From NCBI RefSeq assembly GCF_039528515.1, contig NZ_BAAALT010000008.1:5316-69315 (forward strand): a stretch of DNA of 64,000 bases. Direction: 5' to 3'. Made by a program: the position numbers and the translations under genes. Under the pieces are notes generated by a model. That model was not told the origin of the DNA. It made no database searches and saw nothing but the letters and a program-made list of their open reading frames with translations. Origin of the DNA: Luedemannella flava. Its GTDB lineage: Bacteria; Actinomycetota; Actinomycetes; Mycobacteriales; Micromonosporaceae. Shown here piece by piece: positions 8,435 through 17,885 of the stretch (position 1 is the first letter of the stretch; the number at the start of each line of letters is the position of its first letter).

Positions 8435-9250
8435 GTGTCCGCTGTCGTCGTCGCCTGCGTCGCGCTGCTCGCCGCCGCCACGGGGCCGGTGCTGCGAGGG
8501 TTGATCGTGCGGTACTCGGTGCCGCACGTCAGCGAACCGGAGCCGGTTGCGGCGGCGGCCCATGCCGACGCCGACCCGGGCCAGCCCGACGCGTATGAGC
8601 CGCCGGCGTGGCGTCGGGACTGCCCCGGGTGCCAGCGCGCGCTGCCCGGCGCCCGGTGGCGCGGTGTGGCCGGGCCGCTCGCCCCGACCGGGCGGTGCCC
8701 TGGCTGTGCCGCGCGGATCGGGCCCGCACCGTGGCTGGTCGAAATCATGGCGGGCACGGTGTGTGGCCTGCTGGCCTGGCGGATCGCGGAACCGTGGACG
8801 CTCGCCGCGCTGTGCTGGTTCGCGCTGGCGGGCGTCGCGCTGACCTTCGTCGACGTCGCCGTGCACCGACTGCCGGATCCGCTGACGCTGCCCACGTACG
8901 TCGGCCTCTTGGCGCTGCTCGCCATCGCGGCGCTCGTGGCGGGCGAACCGGGGCGGCTCGGCGTCGCGTTCCTGTCCGGCCTGGGCGTCTGCGCGTTCTA
9001 TTTTGTCCTCGTGCTCATCTCGCCGGCCGGCATGGGACTGGGCGACGTGAAGCTCGGACTGAGCACCGGAACGGCGCTCGGCTGGGCCGGTTGGGTGGTC
9101 GCCGTGTACGGCACGGCGCTCGGCATCCTTCTCGGGGGTCTTGCCGCGCTGGTCCTAATGGCCGTGCGGCGGGTCGGCCGCAAGGATGAGTTGCCACACG
9201 GCCCATTCATGCTCGTCGGTGCGCTGGTCATGGCGTTGCTCGTCGGATGA
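8435..9250 (+). CDS. Prepilin peptidase, A24 family (TadV/PilD type)
   Basis: A 271-residue membrane aspartyl protease that would cleave and possibly N-methylate Flp prepilins. Two catalytic aspartates are visible: one in FVDVAVHRLPDPLT near residue 146 and one in the GMGLGDVK motif near residue 206 (family GxGD). The N-terminal half holds two Cys-x2-Cys pairs (CPGC and CPGC, around residues 64-92), the zinc-type motif of PilD-like bifunctional peptidases, which shorter TadV/CpaA enzymes usually lack. About seven hydrophobic segments are present. It opens the Tad locus, just upstream of the Flp pilin gene. Confidence 0.9.
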   Translation: MSAVVVACVALLAAATGPVLRGLIVRYSVPHVSEPEPVAAAAHADADPGQPDAYEPPAWRRDCPGCQRALPGARWRGVAGPLAPTGRCPGCAARIGPAPWLVEIMAGTVCGLLAWRIAEPWTLAALCWFALAGVALTFVDVAVHRLPDPLTLPTYVGLLALLAIAALVAGEPGRLGVAFLSGLGVCAFYFVLVLISPAGMGLGDVKLGLSTGTALGWAGWVVAVYGTALGILLGGLAALVLMAVRRVGRKDELPHGPFMLVGALVMALLVG

Positions 9251-9455
9251 GTCCTCACCGCCTTGCGATCGAGTCAGCCGAATGGCTGCTCAAACCTGCT
9301 GATCGGTGGTTAAAGACGAGGTGAGCGACCCAGGGCCAATAGTCGGCTACCTGACAGCGACGCTGTGGACGAATGCGGGACCGTCGTCAGGTTCCGCGCG
9401 ACGCGCGGTCGCCCGGGTCGCCGCTCGGGCGGTTGCACGACATTGGAGAAGTCCT

Positions 9456-9656
9456 GTGAAGAAGCTTCAGGCTAGGCTGCGCACCCCGATCGCGCGCCGC
9501 GACAAGGGCGCGTCCGCGGTCGAGTACGGCCTGCTCGTCGCGCTCATCGCCGTCGTGATCGCGGGCGCGGTGTACCTGCTCGGTGACACCCTGAGCGACC
9601 GGTTCAACACCGTGCAGCAGTGTGTCGCCAAGAACGCGCCCAGCGCCAACTGCTGA
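9456..9656 (+). CDS. flp: Flp-type IVb pilin
   Basis: A 66-residue major pilin subunit. The start is GTG 9456 with GGAGAA seven bases upstream; longer in-frame starts are less convincing. The precursor has a short basic leader ending in RRDKG, then the mature N-terminus ASAVEYGLLVALIAVV, with Glu at +5 and Tyr at +6, the hallmark of Flp pilins processed by A24 peptidases. A hydrophobic helix follows, then a short C-terminal tail with two cysteines (QQC and NC) that could form a disulfide. A hairpin directly downstream would limit read-through into the rest of the locus and allow more pilin than machinery. Confidence 0.92.
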   Translation: MKKLQARLRTPIARRDKGASAVEYGLLVALIAVVIAGAVYLLGDTLSDRFNTVQQCVAKNAPSANC

Positions 9657-9667
9657 TCCATCGGCGT

Positions 9668-9704
9668 GGCCGCGCCGATGAGAGTCGATCTCGTCGGCGC
9701 GGCC
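9668..9704 (+). terminator. Terminator-like hairpin after flp
   Basis: A 15-bp stem with one G-U pair (arms 9668-9682 and 9690-9704, 7-base loop) followed by a pyrimidine-rich stretch. It lies between flp and tadE, inside the Tad locus. Confidence 0.7.
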
Positions 9705-9865
9705 TCTCTGTCCCCTGTTCTCCTGTCAGGTGCCCGATTGCGGGTGTGCTATCGGGCCCGGCATAGTGATCGTCGCGCGCGCGGTGACCTGCCGTGACGT
9801 GGGGCGATGTGCCGTTCGCCGCGGACATCCGGCATAGGGCGACACGTTCCGAGGTGGGTCTGACG

Positions 9866-10252
9866 ATGGTGCACAGACGGCGCGACCGGGGGGCCGCCGC
9901 AGTCGAGTTCGCGCTTGTGTTGCCCGTACTTCTGATTCTGGTTTTCGGGATCATCGACTTCGGGCGGATGCTCAACGCGAAGATCACCCTTACCCAGGCT
10001 GCCCGTGAGGGCGCCCGGGCCGCCGCCGTCAGCAGTTACGCCAACGGTGTCAAGTGGACCCGCGACGCGGCCAACGGCTCGCTCGGGACGCTCAACCCCA
10101 CCGTCGAGTCGTGCGCCGACGACGCGACCCGCGTCGCCGCGCGCGTGCGGGTCAGTTACGACTTCACGTTCGTCACCCCGATCGGCGCGCTCATCGGCTC
10201 GAGCAGCACGATGACGCTGACCTCCGAATCGGTGAGTCCGTGCATCCGTTGA
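9866..10252 (+). CDS. tadE: TadE-like minor pseudopilin
   Basis: A 128-residue protein from ATG 9866, with GAGGTGGG upstream. The N-terminus RRRDRGAAAVEFALVLPVLL is the TadE signature, with a prepilin-like cleavage site and Glu at +5, followed by one membrane helix (LLILVFGIIDFG). The segment LTQAAREGARAAAV is typical of TadE/TadF minor pilins. A short periplasmic-type domain with two cysteines follows. TadE proteins are processed like pilins and act in pilus assembly. The longer in-frame extension back to 9794 lacks a supporting ribosome site. The following gene probably overlaps its end by a few bases. Confidence 0.88.
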   Translation: MVHRRRDRGAAAVEFALVLPVLLILVFGIIDFGRMLNAKITLTQAAREGARAAAVSSYANGVKWTRDAANGSLGTLNPTVESCADDATRVAARVRVSYDFTFVTPIGALIGSSSTMTLTSESVSPCIR

Positions 10253-11436
10253 CGTCAGGCCCGTCCCGTCCGCCGGTGCTGATCGGCTGGCTGTCGCGCA
10301 GGCTGGGCCGCCGCGACCGGGGCGCGGTGGCGGTGACGGTGCTCATCCTGCTCGCGAGCGGCGCGCTGCTGGGCTTCGCCGCGCTGGCTGTCGACGTGGG
10401 CACCCTGTACGTCGAGCGGCAGCAACTGCAGAGCGGCGCCGACTCGGCGGCGCTCGCCGTAGGCAACGCCTGCGCCCGCCGCCGGACGGCGTGCGACCAG
10501 TTCAACGATCCTGGCGTCCTGCCGCTGGCCCGGCAGTGGGCGAACGCCAACGCGGACGACGGCACGACGGAGGTGCTGCACGTCTGCGGCCGGGACCGGC
10601 GCGGCGCGCTGCCGTCCTGCAACTCGTACCCCCCGCCGTCGAACCTGACGCGGTGCGTCGGCAACCGGCCGTCCGGCTCCACGGACTGGTACGTCGAGGT
10701 GTACGTCGGCACGTTGCGCGGCAGCGGGCAGACCCTGCTGCCGCCCGTGTTCTCCAGCGGCATCGGCGTTGGCGGCACGTCGGTCGGCGCCTGCGCGCGC
10801 GCGTCCTGGCAGACCACCACCACCGGCTTCCTGGGCTTCGGCATCTCCTTCTGCATGTACAGCTGGGCCAGCGCCAACGGTGGGTTCGCCACCACTCCCG
10901 AGATCGCGAAGATGGACGTCTTCGACACGAGCGGGCAGTTCGACTACGGCAGCAGCAATCCGCCGCCGCCATCGGGTGACCACCGGGAGGACTGTGCGGA
11001 CGGGCCCCCGACCGGCTGGAACGAGCCGCCGGACTTCGCCTGGTTCGCGTCCAACAGTCGTTGCCTGACCACGCTCGTCGGCGGTTCCGCCGACACCGGT
11101 CCCCGCTGGTCGCCGGCCTGCACCAACCTGCTGCACGACGCCTGGCTCGGCCACGACCGGATCCGCCTGCCGGTGTACGACGGGATGAAGGGCACGGGCC
11201 CGAGCGCCGAGTACCACGTCATCGGGTACGTGGAGTTCTACGTCTTCGGCTACCGGGGCGGGGCCGCGCCATTCGACCGGGCGCCCAACTGGGTGCCCAA
11301 CTTCCCCTGGCAACCACCCGCACCCGACTACGCCTGCCCGCCTGGCGACGAATGCATCGTCGGGCAGGTAACCACCGCCCTCATCGCGAGCACCAGCGGC
11401 GGCGGGCGTACTCGCAGCGTCACCCTCACCGGCTAG
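10240..11436 (+). CDS. Tad-like pseudopilin / TadG-type protein
   Basis: About 398 residues from GTG 10240; TTG 10249 and GTG 10276 are possible alternative starts and none has a strong ribosome site. The N-terminus RRDRGAVAVTVLILLASGALLG plus the following DVGTLYVERQQLQSGADSAALA is the Flp-Tad N-terminal domain shared by TadG-like proteins. The rest is a large extracellular domain rich in Cys, Trp, Pro and Gly, with about 14 cysteines that could form disulfides. I cannot assign a fold to it. The position between TadE and CpaB fits a large minor pilin or tip-like component. Confidence 0.8.
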   Translation: MHPLTSGPSRPPVLIGWLSRRLGRRDRGAVAVTVLILLASGALLGFAALAVDVGTLYVERQQLQSGADSAALAVGNACARRRTACDQFNDPGVLPLARQWANANADDGTTEVLHVCGRDRRGALPSCNSYPPPSNLTRCVGNRPSGSTDWYVEVYVGTLRGSGQTLLPPVFSSGIGVGGTSVGACARASWQTTTTGFLGFGISFCMYSWASANGGFATTPEIAKMDVFDTSGQFDYGSSNPPPPSGDHREDCADGPPTGWNEPPDFAWFASNSRCLTTLVGGSADTGPRWSPACTNLLHDAWLGHDRIRLPVYDGMKGTGPSAEYHVIGYVEFYVFGYRGGAAPFDRAPNWVPNFPWQPPAPDYACPPGDECIVGQVTTALIASTSGGGRTRSVTLTG

Positions 11437-11475
11437 CATGTCCGCACGTCACGACCTAGATCAGGACTTCCTCAC

Positions 11476-12252
11476 ATGACTCGTCGTCTCCTCGCGATCG
11501 CCGTCTCGATCGTCCTCGCGGCCTTCGGCACCGCGGCGGTGCTGTACTACGCGTTCAGCGCCGACACCCGCGCGCAGGACCGCATCACGAACCCGGTGAC
11601 GGTGGCGGTCGCGACCCAGGCGATCCCGGCGGGCACGTCCGGTGACCAGATCAACGCGCGCAAGCTCGTGCGTTTCGAGAAGATGCCGAAGGGCGCGGTG
11701 CCCTCCGACGCGCTCAGCCAGATCGGGCCGGAGCAGGCGAAGCTGGTCCTCACGTCCAATGTGGCGGCCGGCCAGGTGCTGATGGCGGCGAACTTCGGCC
11801 AGCAGAGCCAGCTCAACAGTGGACTCGCGCTGCCCAGCGGGCAGCTCGCGGTGACGGTGGAGACGGGCGCGCCCGAGCAGGTCGCCGGCTACGTGCAGCC
11901 GGGCTCGGAGGTGAGCATCTTCCTGACGTACAAGGTGGCGGCCGGCGACAGCGAGGCCGTCGGGCTCACCCGTACCCGGGTGCTGTTGCCGAAGGTCGAG
12001 GTGCTGGCCGTCGGCACGTACACCCCGCGCGGGAGCAACTCGGGGCAGGCGGCGACCGGTGGCGGCGGCGAGGGCGACGGTGCGCTGCTCATCACCGTCG
12101 CGGTCAACCAGGCTGAGGCCGAGCGGCTCATTGAGGGGCTCAGCGTGGGTAGCCTCTATCTTGGTCTGCTCGGTGACTCAACCGACGTCAAAGCAGGCGC
12201 CGGGGTGGACAATCGGGACGCCGGTGCCGGCTCGGCGCCGATCTTCCGCTAG
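11476..12252 (+). CDS. cpaB: Flp pilus assembly protein CpaB (RcpC)
   Basis: A 258-residue protein with an N-terminal membrane anchor (AIAVSIVLAAFGTAAVLYYAF) and an SAF-like domain from about residue 38 (VTVAVATQAIPAGTSGDQI), as in CpaB/RcpC. The remaining part is beta-rich and contains a Gly/Ser-rich loop (TGGGGEGDG). CpaB proteins act outside the cytoplasmic membrane in Flp pilus assembly. In Gram-negative bacteria they work with a secretin; no secretin gene is present here, as expected for a Gram-positive organism. ATG 11476 has AGGAC about eight bases upstream. Confidence 0.88.
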   Translation: MTRRLLAIAVSIVLAAFGTAAVLYYAFSADTRAQDRITNPVTVAVATQAIPAGTSGDQINARKLVRFEKMPKGAVPSDALSQIGPEQAKLVLTSNVAAGQVLMAANFGQQSQLNSGLALPSGQLAVTVETGAPEQVAGYVQPGSEVSIFLTYKVAAGDSEAVGLTRTRVLLPKVEVLAVGTYTPRGSNSGQAATGGGGEGDGALLITVAVNQAEAERLIEGLSVGSLYLGLLGDSTDVKAGAGVDNRDAGAGSAPIFR

Positions 12253-12287
12253 GCCTCGGCGACGCAGGTAGGGACGGAGAAGGTGGC

Positions 12288-13478
12288 ATGACGGTCCTGT
12301 TCGAGCCGCACAGGCGCGAGGCGCAACAGTTCGCGGTGCTCCTCGGCAGCGACGTCCACGTCGCCGTGGCGCCGGCGGACCTCGCGCGCCTCCTCGCGGA
12401 GTACCCGGGTGAGCAGCTCGTCATCCTGGGCCCGGGCGTTGAGCTCGGCGACGCGCTGGCGATCGCCGCCGACTACCGGCTCAGCCGGCCCGCCCTGGGC
12501 GTCGTGCTCATCCGGCACCGGGTCGACGTGGGTCTGCTCGGCGAGGCGATCCGCGCCGGCGTGCGCGAGGTCGTGCCCACCAACGACCCGGCCGCGCTGC
12601 TCGCGGCGTGCGCCCGGTCGATGGAGATCTCGCGGCAGATGGCCCCCACCACCGGGCGGCGCATCGGCGGCGCCGGGTTCGGCGGGCGGGACGCGAAGGT
12701 CATCACCGTGTTCGCCGCCAAGGGCGGGTGCGGCAAGACCACGATGGCGACCAACATCGCGGCGGCGCTGGCCGCCGGTGGTGCGCGCCGGGTCTGCCTC
12801 GTCGACCTGGATCTGGCCTTCGGTGACGTCGCCATCATGTTGCAGCTCGTGCCCGAGCGCAGCATCGCGGACGCGGTCGCCCTCGGTGACCAGCTCGAAG
12901 AGGTGTCGCTGCGCGCGCTGCTCACCCCGCACAGCCCGGGCCTGGACACGCTGCTCGCCCCGGCCGGGCCGGCCGAGGCGGAGCGGATCACCCAGGGCCT
13001 GGTCGTCGAGGTGCTCGGCCTGCTCCGCGGCATGTTCGACTATCTCGTCATCGACACCCCGCCGGCCTTCACCGACCACGTGCTGGCGGCGCTCGACGCG
13101 TCGCACGTGCACGTCCTGCTGACGACGCCGGACATGCCGGCCCTGAAGAACCTGCGCATCACCCTGGACACGTTCGACCTGCTCGACCTGCCCAAGGAGA
13201 ACCGGCTCGTGGTGCTCAACCGGTCCGACGCGAAGGTCGGGCTCTCAGCGAGCGACATCGAACGGGCCACGCGCGCGAGCGTCAGCGCCCACATCCCGTC
13301 GAGCCGTGACGTGCCCGTCTCCATCAACCGGGGCGTACCGATCATGGTCGACAGTCCGCAGCATCCCGTGAGCAAGTCGATCCGCGAGTTCGCCCTCGGT
13401 CGCCTGACCAACCCGAGCGGGCCGGCCGAGCCGTCCCGCGCCGGTGGCCTGCGCGGCCTCCTCGGTCGAGGGAGATGA
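12288..13478 (+). CDS. tadZ: TadZ/CpaE-like ParA-family ATPase
   Basis: A 396-residue protein with an N-terminal receiver-like domain (residues 1-115, lacking an obvious phosphoacceptor pattern) and a C-terminal MinD/ParA-type ATPase domain. The deviant Walker A motif is FAAKGGCGKTT at residues 142-152, and LVDLDLAFGD and VIDTPPAF follow as the other nucleotide-site motifs. TadZ/CpaE proteins localise the Tad secretion machinery in the cell. ATG 12288 has GGAGAAGG upstream. It lies in the order cpaB-tadZ-tadA-tadB-tadC with only short gaps, so the genes are probably one transcript. Confidence 0.92.
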   Translation: MTVLFEPHRREAQQFAVLLGSDVHVAVAPADLARLLAEYPGEQLVILGPGVELGDALAIAADYRLSRPALGVVLIRHRVDVGLLGEAIRAGVREVVPTNDPAALLAACARSMEISRQMAPTTGRRIGGAGFGGRDAKVITVFAAKGGCGKTTMATNIAAALAAGGARRVCLVDLDLAFGDVAIMLQLVPERSIADAVALGDQLEEVSLRALLTPHSPGLDTLLAPAGPAEAERITQGLVVEVLGLLRGMFDYLVIDTPPAFTDHVLAALDASHVHVLLTTPDMPALKNLRITLDTFDLLDLPKENRLVVLNRSDAKVGLSASDIERATRASVSAHIPSSRDVPVSINRGVPIMVDSPQHPVSKSIREFALGRLTNPSGPAEPSRAGGLRGLLGRGR

Positions 13479-13486
13479 CCTGAAGC

Positions 13487-14842
<1,356 letters not shown>

Positions 14843-14863
14843 CGACAGGATCAACACGCACCC

Positions 14864-15883
14864 ATGGACATCTCCCTGCCCGCGCTGACCGAACAGCTGT
14901 CGATCCCGGCGCCGCCCCGGTGGGCGGCGCTCGTCGCCGGCGCCGTCGTCTTCGTGGCGCTGATTCTGCTGGTGATCGCGCTCATCTGGCCGAGGTCGCG
15001 CCGACACGAGCGGATCAAGCAGATCGCGCAGTTCGGCCCTGCCCGCACGCTGCCCACGCCGACGCAGACCCAGGACGACGACGGCAACGCGCTGTCGCGT
15101 ACCGCGCTCAAGGCGGCGCAGGAGCTCGTCCGCGTCGGCGGCAACGAGGCCGGCATCGCGCTCAAGCTGGAGCGCGCCGGCATGGGTCTGCGCCCGCACG
15201 AGTGGGTGCTGGTCCGCGGGCTGAGCGTCATCGGCGGCGCGGTGCTCGGCCTGTTCCTGGTGGGCTGGATCGGCATGGTGCTCGGCATGGTGCTCGGCGC
15301 GCTCATTCCGATGCTCTACCAGTCGATCCGCGTCAGCCGGCGAGGGGAGCTCTTCGCCGAGCAGTTGCCCGAGGGCCTGCAGTTGGTGGTCGGCTCGCTG
15401 CGGTCGGGCTTCTCGCTGCCGCAGGCGCTGGACTCGCTGGTGCGCGAGACGCCCGAGCCGCTGTCGCAGGAGTTCGGCCGGGCCCTTACGGAGTACCGGC
15501 TGGGTGGCGACCTTGCCGACGCCCTGGAACGGGTCGCGGCCCGCACCGGCAACCGGGACCTGACCTGGGCTCTCATGGCGGTGCGGATCCAGCGCGAGGT
15601 CGGTGGCAACCTCGCCGAGGTGCTGCAGACGGCCGTGGAGACGATGCGCGAGCGCGGTCGGCTGCGTCGGCACGTGCGCAGCCTCTCCGCCGAGGGCCGG
15701 CTCTCGGCGTACGTCCTCATCGGCCTGCCGATCGTGCTGGCCGTCTTCATGTTCCTCACCCGCCGCGACTACCTCATGCCGCTGTTCACCGACCCGCTCG
15801 GCGTCGTGATGCTGCTGGTCGGTGTGACACTGCTGGTCGCCGGCATCTTCTGGATCGTGCGTGTGGTGAAGGTCGAGGTCTGA
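14864..15883 (+). CDS. tadB: TadB, type II secretion F-domain membrane protein
   Basis: A 339-residue polytopic protein with an N-terminal helix (ALVAGAVVFVALILLVIALIW), two central helices near residue 125, a T2SSF cytoplasmic domain (ELFAEQLPEGLQLVVGSLRSGFSLPQAL region) and two C-terminal helices. TadB forms the inner-membrane platform of the Tad machine together with TadC and interacts with the TadA motor. It lies 21 bases after tadA and four bases before tadC. Confidence 0.93.
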   Translation: MDISLPALTEQLSIPAPPRWAALVAGAVVFVALILLVIALIWPRSRRHERIKQIAQFGPARTLPTPTQTQDDDGNALSRTALKAAQELVRVGGNEAGIALKLERAGMGLRPHEWVLVRGLSVIGGAVLGLFLVGWIGMVLGMVLGALIPMLYQSIRVSRRGELFAEQLPEGLQLVVGSLRSGFSLPQALDSLVRETPEPLSQEFGRALTEYRLGGDLADALERVAARTGNRDLTWALMAVRIQREVGGNLAEVLQTAVETMRERGRLRRHVRSLSAEGRLSAYVLIGLPIVLAVFMFLTRRDYLMPLFTDPLGVVMLLVGVTLLVAGIFWIVRVVKVEV

Positions 15884-15887
15884 CGCG

Positions 15888-16820
15888 ATGGGCTCCATGG
15901 TTCTGGTTGCCGGCGGCCTCGCGCTGTTCATCGGCCTGACCATCCTGGTGGTATCCCTGGCCACGTCCGGCGGGCGCCGGGGCGGCGTCTCGCGCGGTCT
16001 CCACGCGATCAGCGAGGTGTACGCGGCGGGCGGCACGACGGCGGCGCCGCAGGACGACGGCTTCAGCAACCGCGTGGTGGCGCCGATGTCCGGCCGGGTC
16101 ACCCGGATCGGTCGTCAGCTGACCCCCGGCGGCACGCTCAACCGCCTCCGTCGTTGGCTCAACTACGCCGGCAATCCGCCGTTCTGGACCGTTGACCGGA
16201 TCTTCAGCCTCAAGGGCCTGAGCCTGCTCGGCCTCGGCGTCATCGGCGCGCTGGCCGGCCTCGTGCTCAACGGTCTGGTCGGGGCGATCCTCGGCGGCCT
16301 GGCCGGCAGCGTCGTGGGCTACTACGTGCCCGATCTGATCATCTACCAGATGGGCTACAACCGGCAGGAGATGATCCGCCAGTCCATGCCGGACGTGCTG
16401 GACATCCTGACCGTCAGCGTCGAGGCCGGCCTCGGCTTCGACGCCGCGCTGGCGCAGGTCGCCCGCTACGGCCGGGGCCCGCTGGTCGGCGAGTTCGCCC
16501 GGTCGCTGCAGGAGATGCAGATCGGCCTGTCCCGGGTCGAGGCGATGCGCGCGCTGGCGCCGCGCACCCGGGTGACGGAGCTGCGTACCTTCTGCTCGGT
16601 GGTCGTCCAGGCGAGCGAGCTCGGCGTGCCGATCGCGACGGTGCTGCGGGAGCAGGCCAAGGAGATGCGCGTGCGGCGTCGGCAGCGCGCCGAGGAGATC
16701 GCCCAGAAGATTCCCGTGAAGATCCTCTTCCCGCTGATCTTCTGTCTGTTCCCGTCGCTGTTCATCGTGGTGATCGGGCCGGGCGTCATCAACATCATCA
16801 ACGGCCTCTCACTGATCTGA
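15888..16820 (+). CDS. tadC: TadC, type II secretion F-domain membrane protein
   Basis: A 310-residue paralogue of TadB and second platform protein of the Tad machine. It has an N-terminal helix, two adjacent helices around residue 115, the F-domain core (QSMPDVLDILTVSVEAGLGF and later VVVQASELGVPIATVL), and a final helix (FPLIFCLFPSLFIVVIGPGV). ATG 15888 lies four bases after the tadB stop. It ends the contiguous Tad locus. The last codons and stop are part of a 13-bp direct repeat. Confidence 0.93.
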   Translation: MGSMVLVAGGLALFIGLTILVVSLATSGGRRGGVSRGLHAISEVYAAGGTTAAPQDDGFSNRVVAPMSGRVTRIGRQLTPGGTLNRLRRWLNYAGNPPFWTVDRIFSLKGLSLLGLGVIGALAGLVLNGLVGAILGGLAGSVVGYYVPDLIIYQMGYNRQEMIRQSMPDVLDILTVSVEAGLGFDAALAQVARYGRGPLVGEFARSLQEMQIGLSRVEAMRALAPRTRVTELRTFCSVVVQASELGVPIATVLREQAKEMRVRRRQRAEEIAQKIPVKILFPLIFCLFPSLFIVVIGPGVINIINGLSLI

Positions 16821-16852
16821 CGCCATCCGTAAGGGGATGTCACTGATCTGAC
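16809..16852. repeat. 13-bp direct repeat across the tadC stop
   Basis: TCACTGATCTGAC occurs at 16809-16821, covering the last tadC codons and stop, and again at 16840-16852 in the downstream gap. It looks like a small local duplication. Confidence 0.8.
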
Positions 16853-16895
16853 AGTCGGCTGCTCACCAGGGCGGAAACCGGGCAGAATTCTTCGG

Positions 16896-17828
16896 GTGAC
16901 CGGCGCGACCGAGCCGTTGCGGAGGATTGCCGCCTACGGCATATGTCCTGATTCCGACGACCGAGTGTTGTTGGTCCGAGCCTCGGTCACGTCAGGCACC
17001 CCCGGCGCGTGGTCACTCCCGGGCGGCGCCGTCGACCACGGCGAGCACCCCTACGACACCGTCGTCCGCGAGACGGCCGCCGAGACCGGGCTCTCCGTGA
17101 GCGTCGACCGGCTCCTCGACGTGGTCGCCGACCTGCGCACGCTGCCCGGCATCGCGCTGCACACCGACCGGCTCATCTACGCGGTCACGCTGCGCGGCGG
17201 GGCGCTGCGCGAGCGGGTCAACCAGCCGACCGACCTGGCCCGCTGGGTCCACCGCGACGAGCTCGTCGCGATGCCCCTGCGTCCCTTCACCGCCGCCGCC
17301 CTCGGGCTGGCCCTGCCGGCGGGCGACGCCGCCCCGGACGAGACGCCCGATCTGCCCTCCTTCTACGCGGTGCCCGGCCCCGACGGCCTGCACCGCACCC
17401 AGCGCTTCGCGGCGTACGGACTGGTCACCGACCCGACCAACCGCGTGCTGCTGACCCGCATCGCCGACGGTTACCCGGGCGCCGGCCGCTGGCACCTGCC
17501 CGGCGGCGGCACCGACTACGGCGAGCAGCCAGGCCCGGCCCTCATCCGCGAGCTCGTGGAGGAGACCGGTCAGCAGGGGCGCCTGCTCGACCTGCTCGGC
17601 GTCGCGAGCCACCGCGACGCGGCGTCGCTCGGCCCCGAGGGCTACCCCATCGACTGGCACGGCGTGCGCGCGTTCTACCGGGTCATGGTGGACGCGCCGA
17701 CGTCGCCGACCGTCCACGACGTCGGCGGCTCGACGGCCGAGGCCCGCTGGTTCGACCCGCAGCAGCTCACCGGCCTCCCGCTGACCGAGGTGACCGAGGA
17801 GGCGCTCGCGCGGGCACCGCTGGGCTGA
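16896..17828 (+). CDS. Protein with two NUDIX hydrolase domains (copy 1)
   Basis: A 310-residue protein from GTG 16896, made of two NUDIX domains (about residues 1-140 and 160-310). NUDIX enzymes hydrolyse nucleoside diphosphates linked to another group. The second domain has a complete box, GGGTDYGE...RELVEETGQ. The first has GGAVDHGE...RETAAETGL, in which the first Glu of the paired metal-binding EE is Ala, so its activity is doubtful. The start follows CAGAAT by seven bases with no ribosome site, so a leaderless mRNA is possible. The next gene is a tandem paralogue. The substrate is unknown. Confidence 0.88.
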   Translation: MTGATEPLRRIAAYGICPDSDDRVLLVRASVTSGTPGAWSLPGGAVDHGEHPYDTVVRETAAETGLSVSVDRLLDVVADLRTLPGIALHTDRLIYAVTLRGGALRERVNQPTDLARWVHRDELVAMPLRPFTAAALGLALPAGDAAPDETPDLPSFYAVPGPDGLHRTQRFAAYGLVTDPTNRVLLTRIADGYPGAGRWHLPGGGTDYGEQPGPALIRELVEETGQQGRLLDLLGVASHRDAASLGPEGYPIDWHGVRAFYRVMVDAPTSPTVHDVGGSTAEARWFDPQQLTGLPLTEVTEEALARAPLG

Positions 17829-17885
17829 GACGGTGGCATCATCGGAGGGTCCCGGCGACGGGGCCTGACCGAGGGGGTGGCGCGG

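Noticed and set aside
9306..9455. Longer start for the Flp pilin at 9306
   Set aside because: The extension would put about 50 extra residues before the leader; GTG 9456 has GGAGAA at the right distance and gives a normal short Flp leader.
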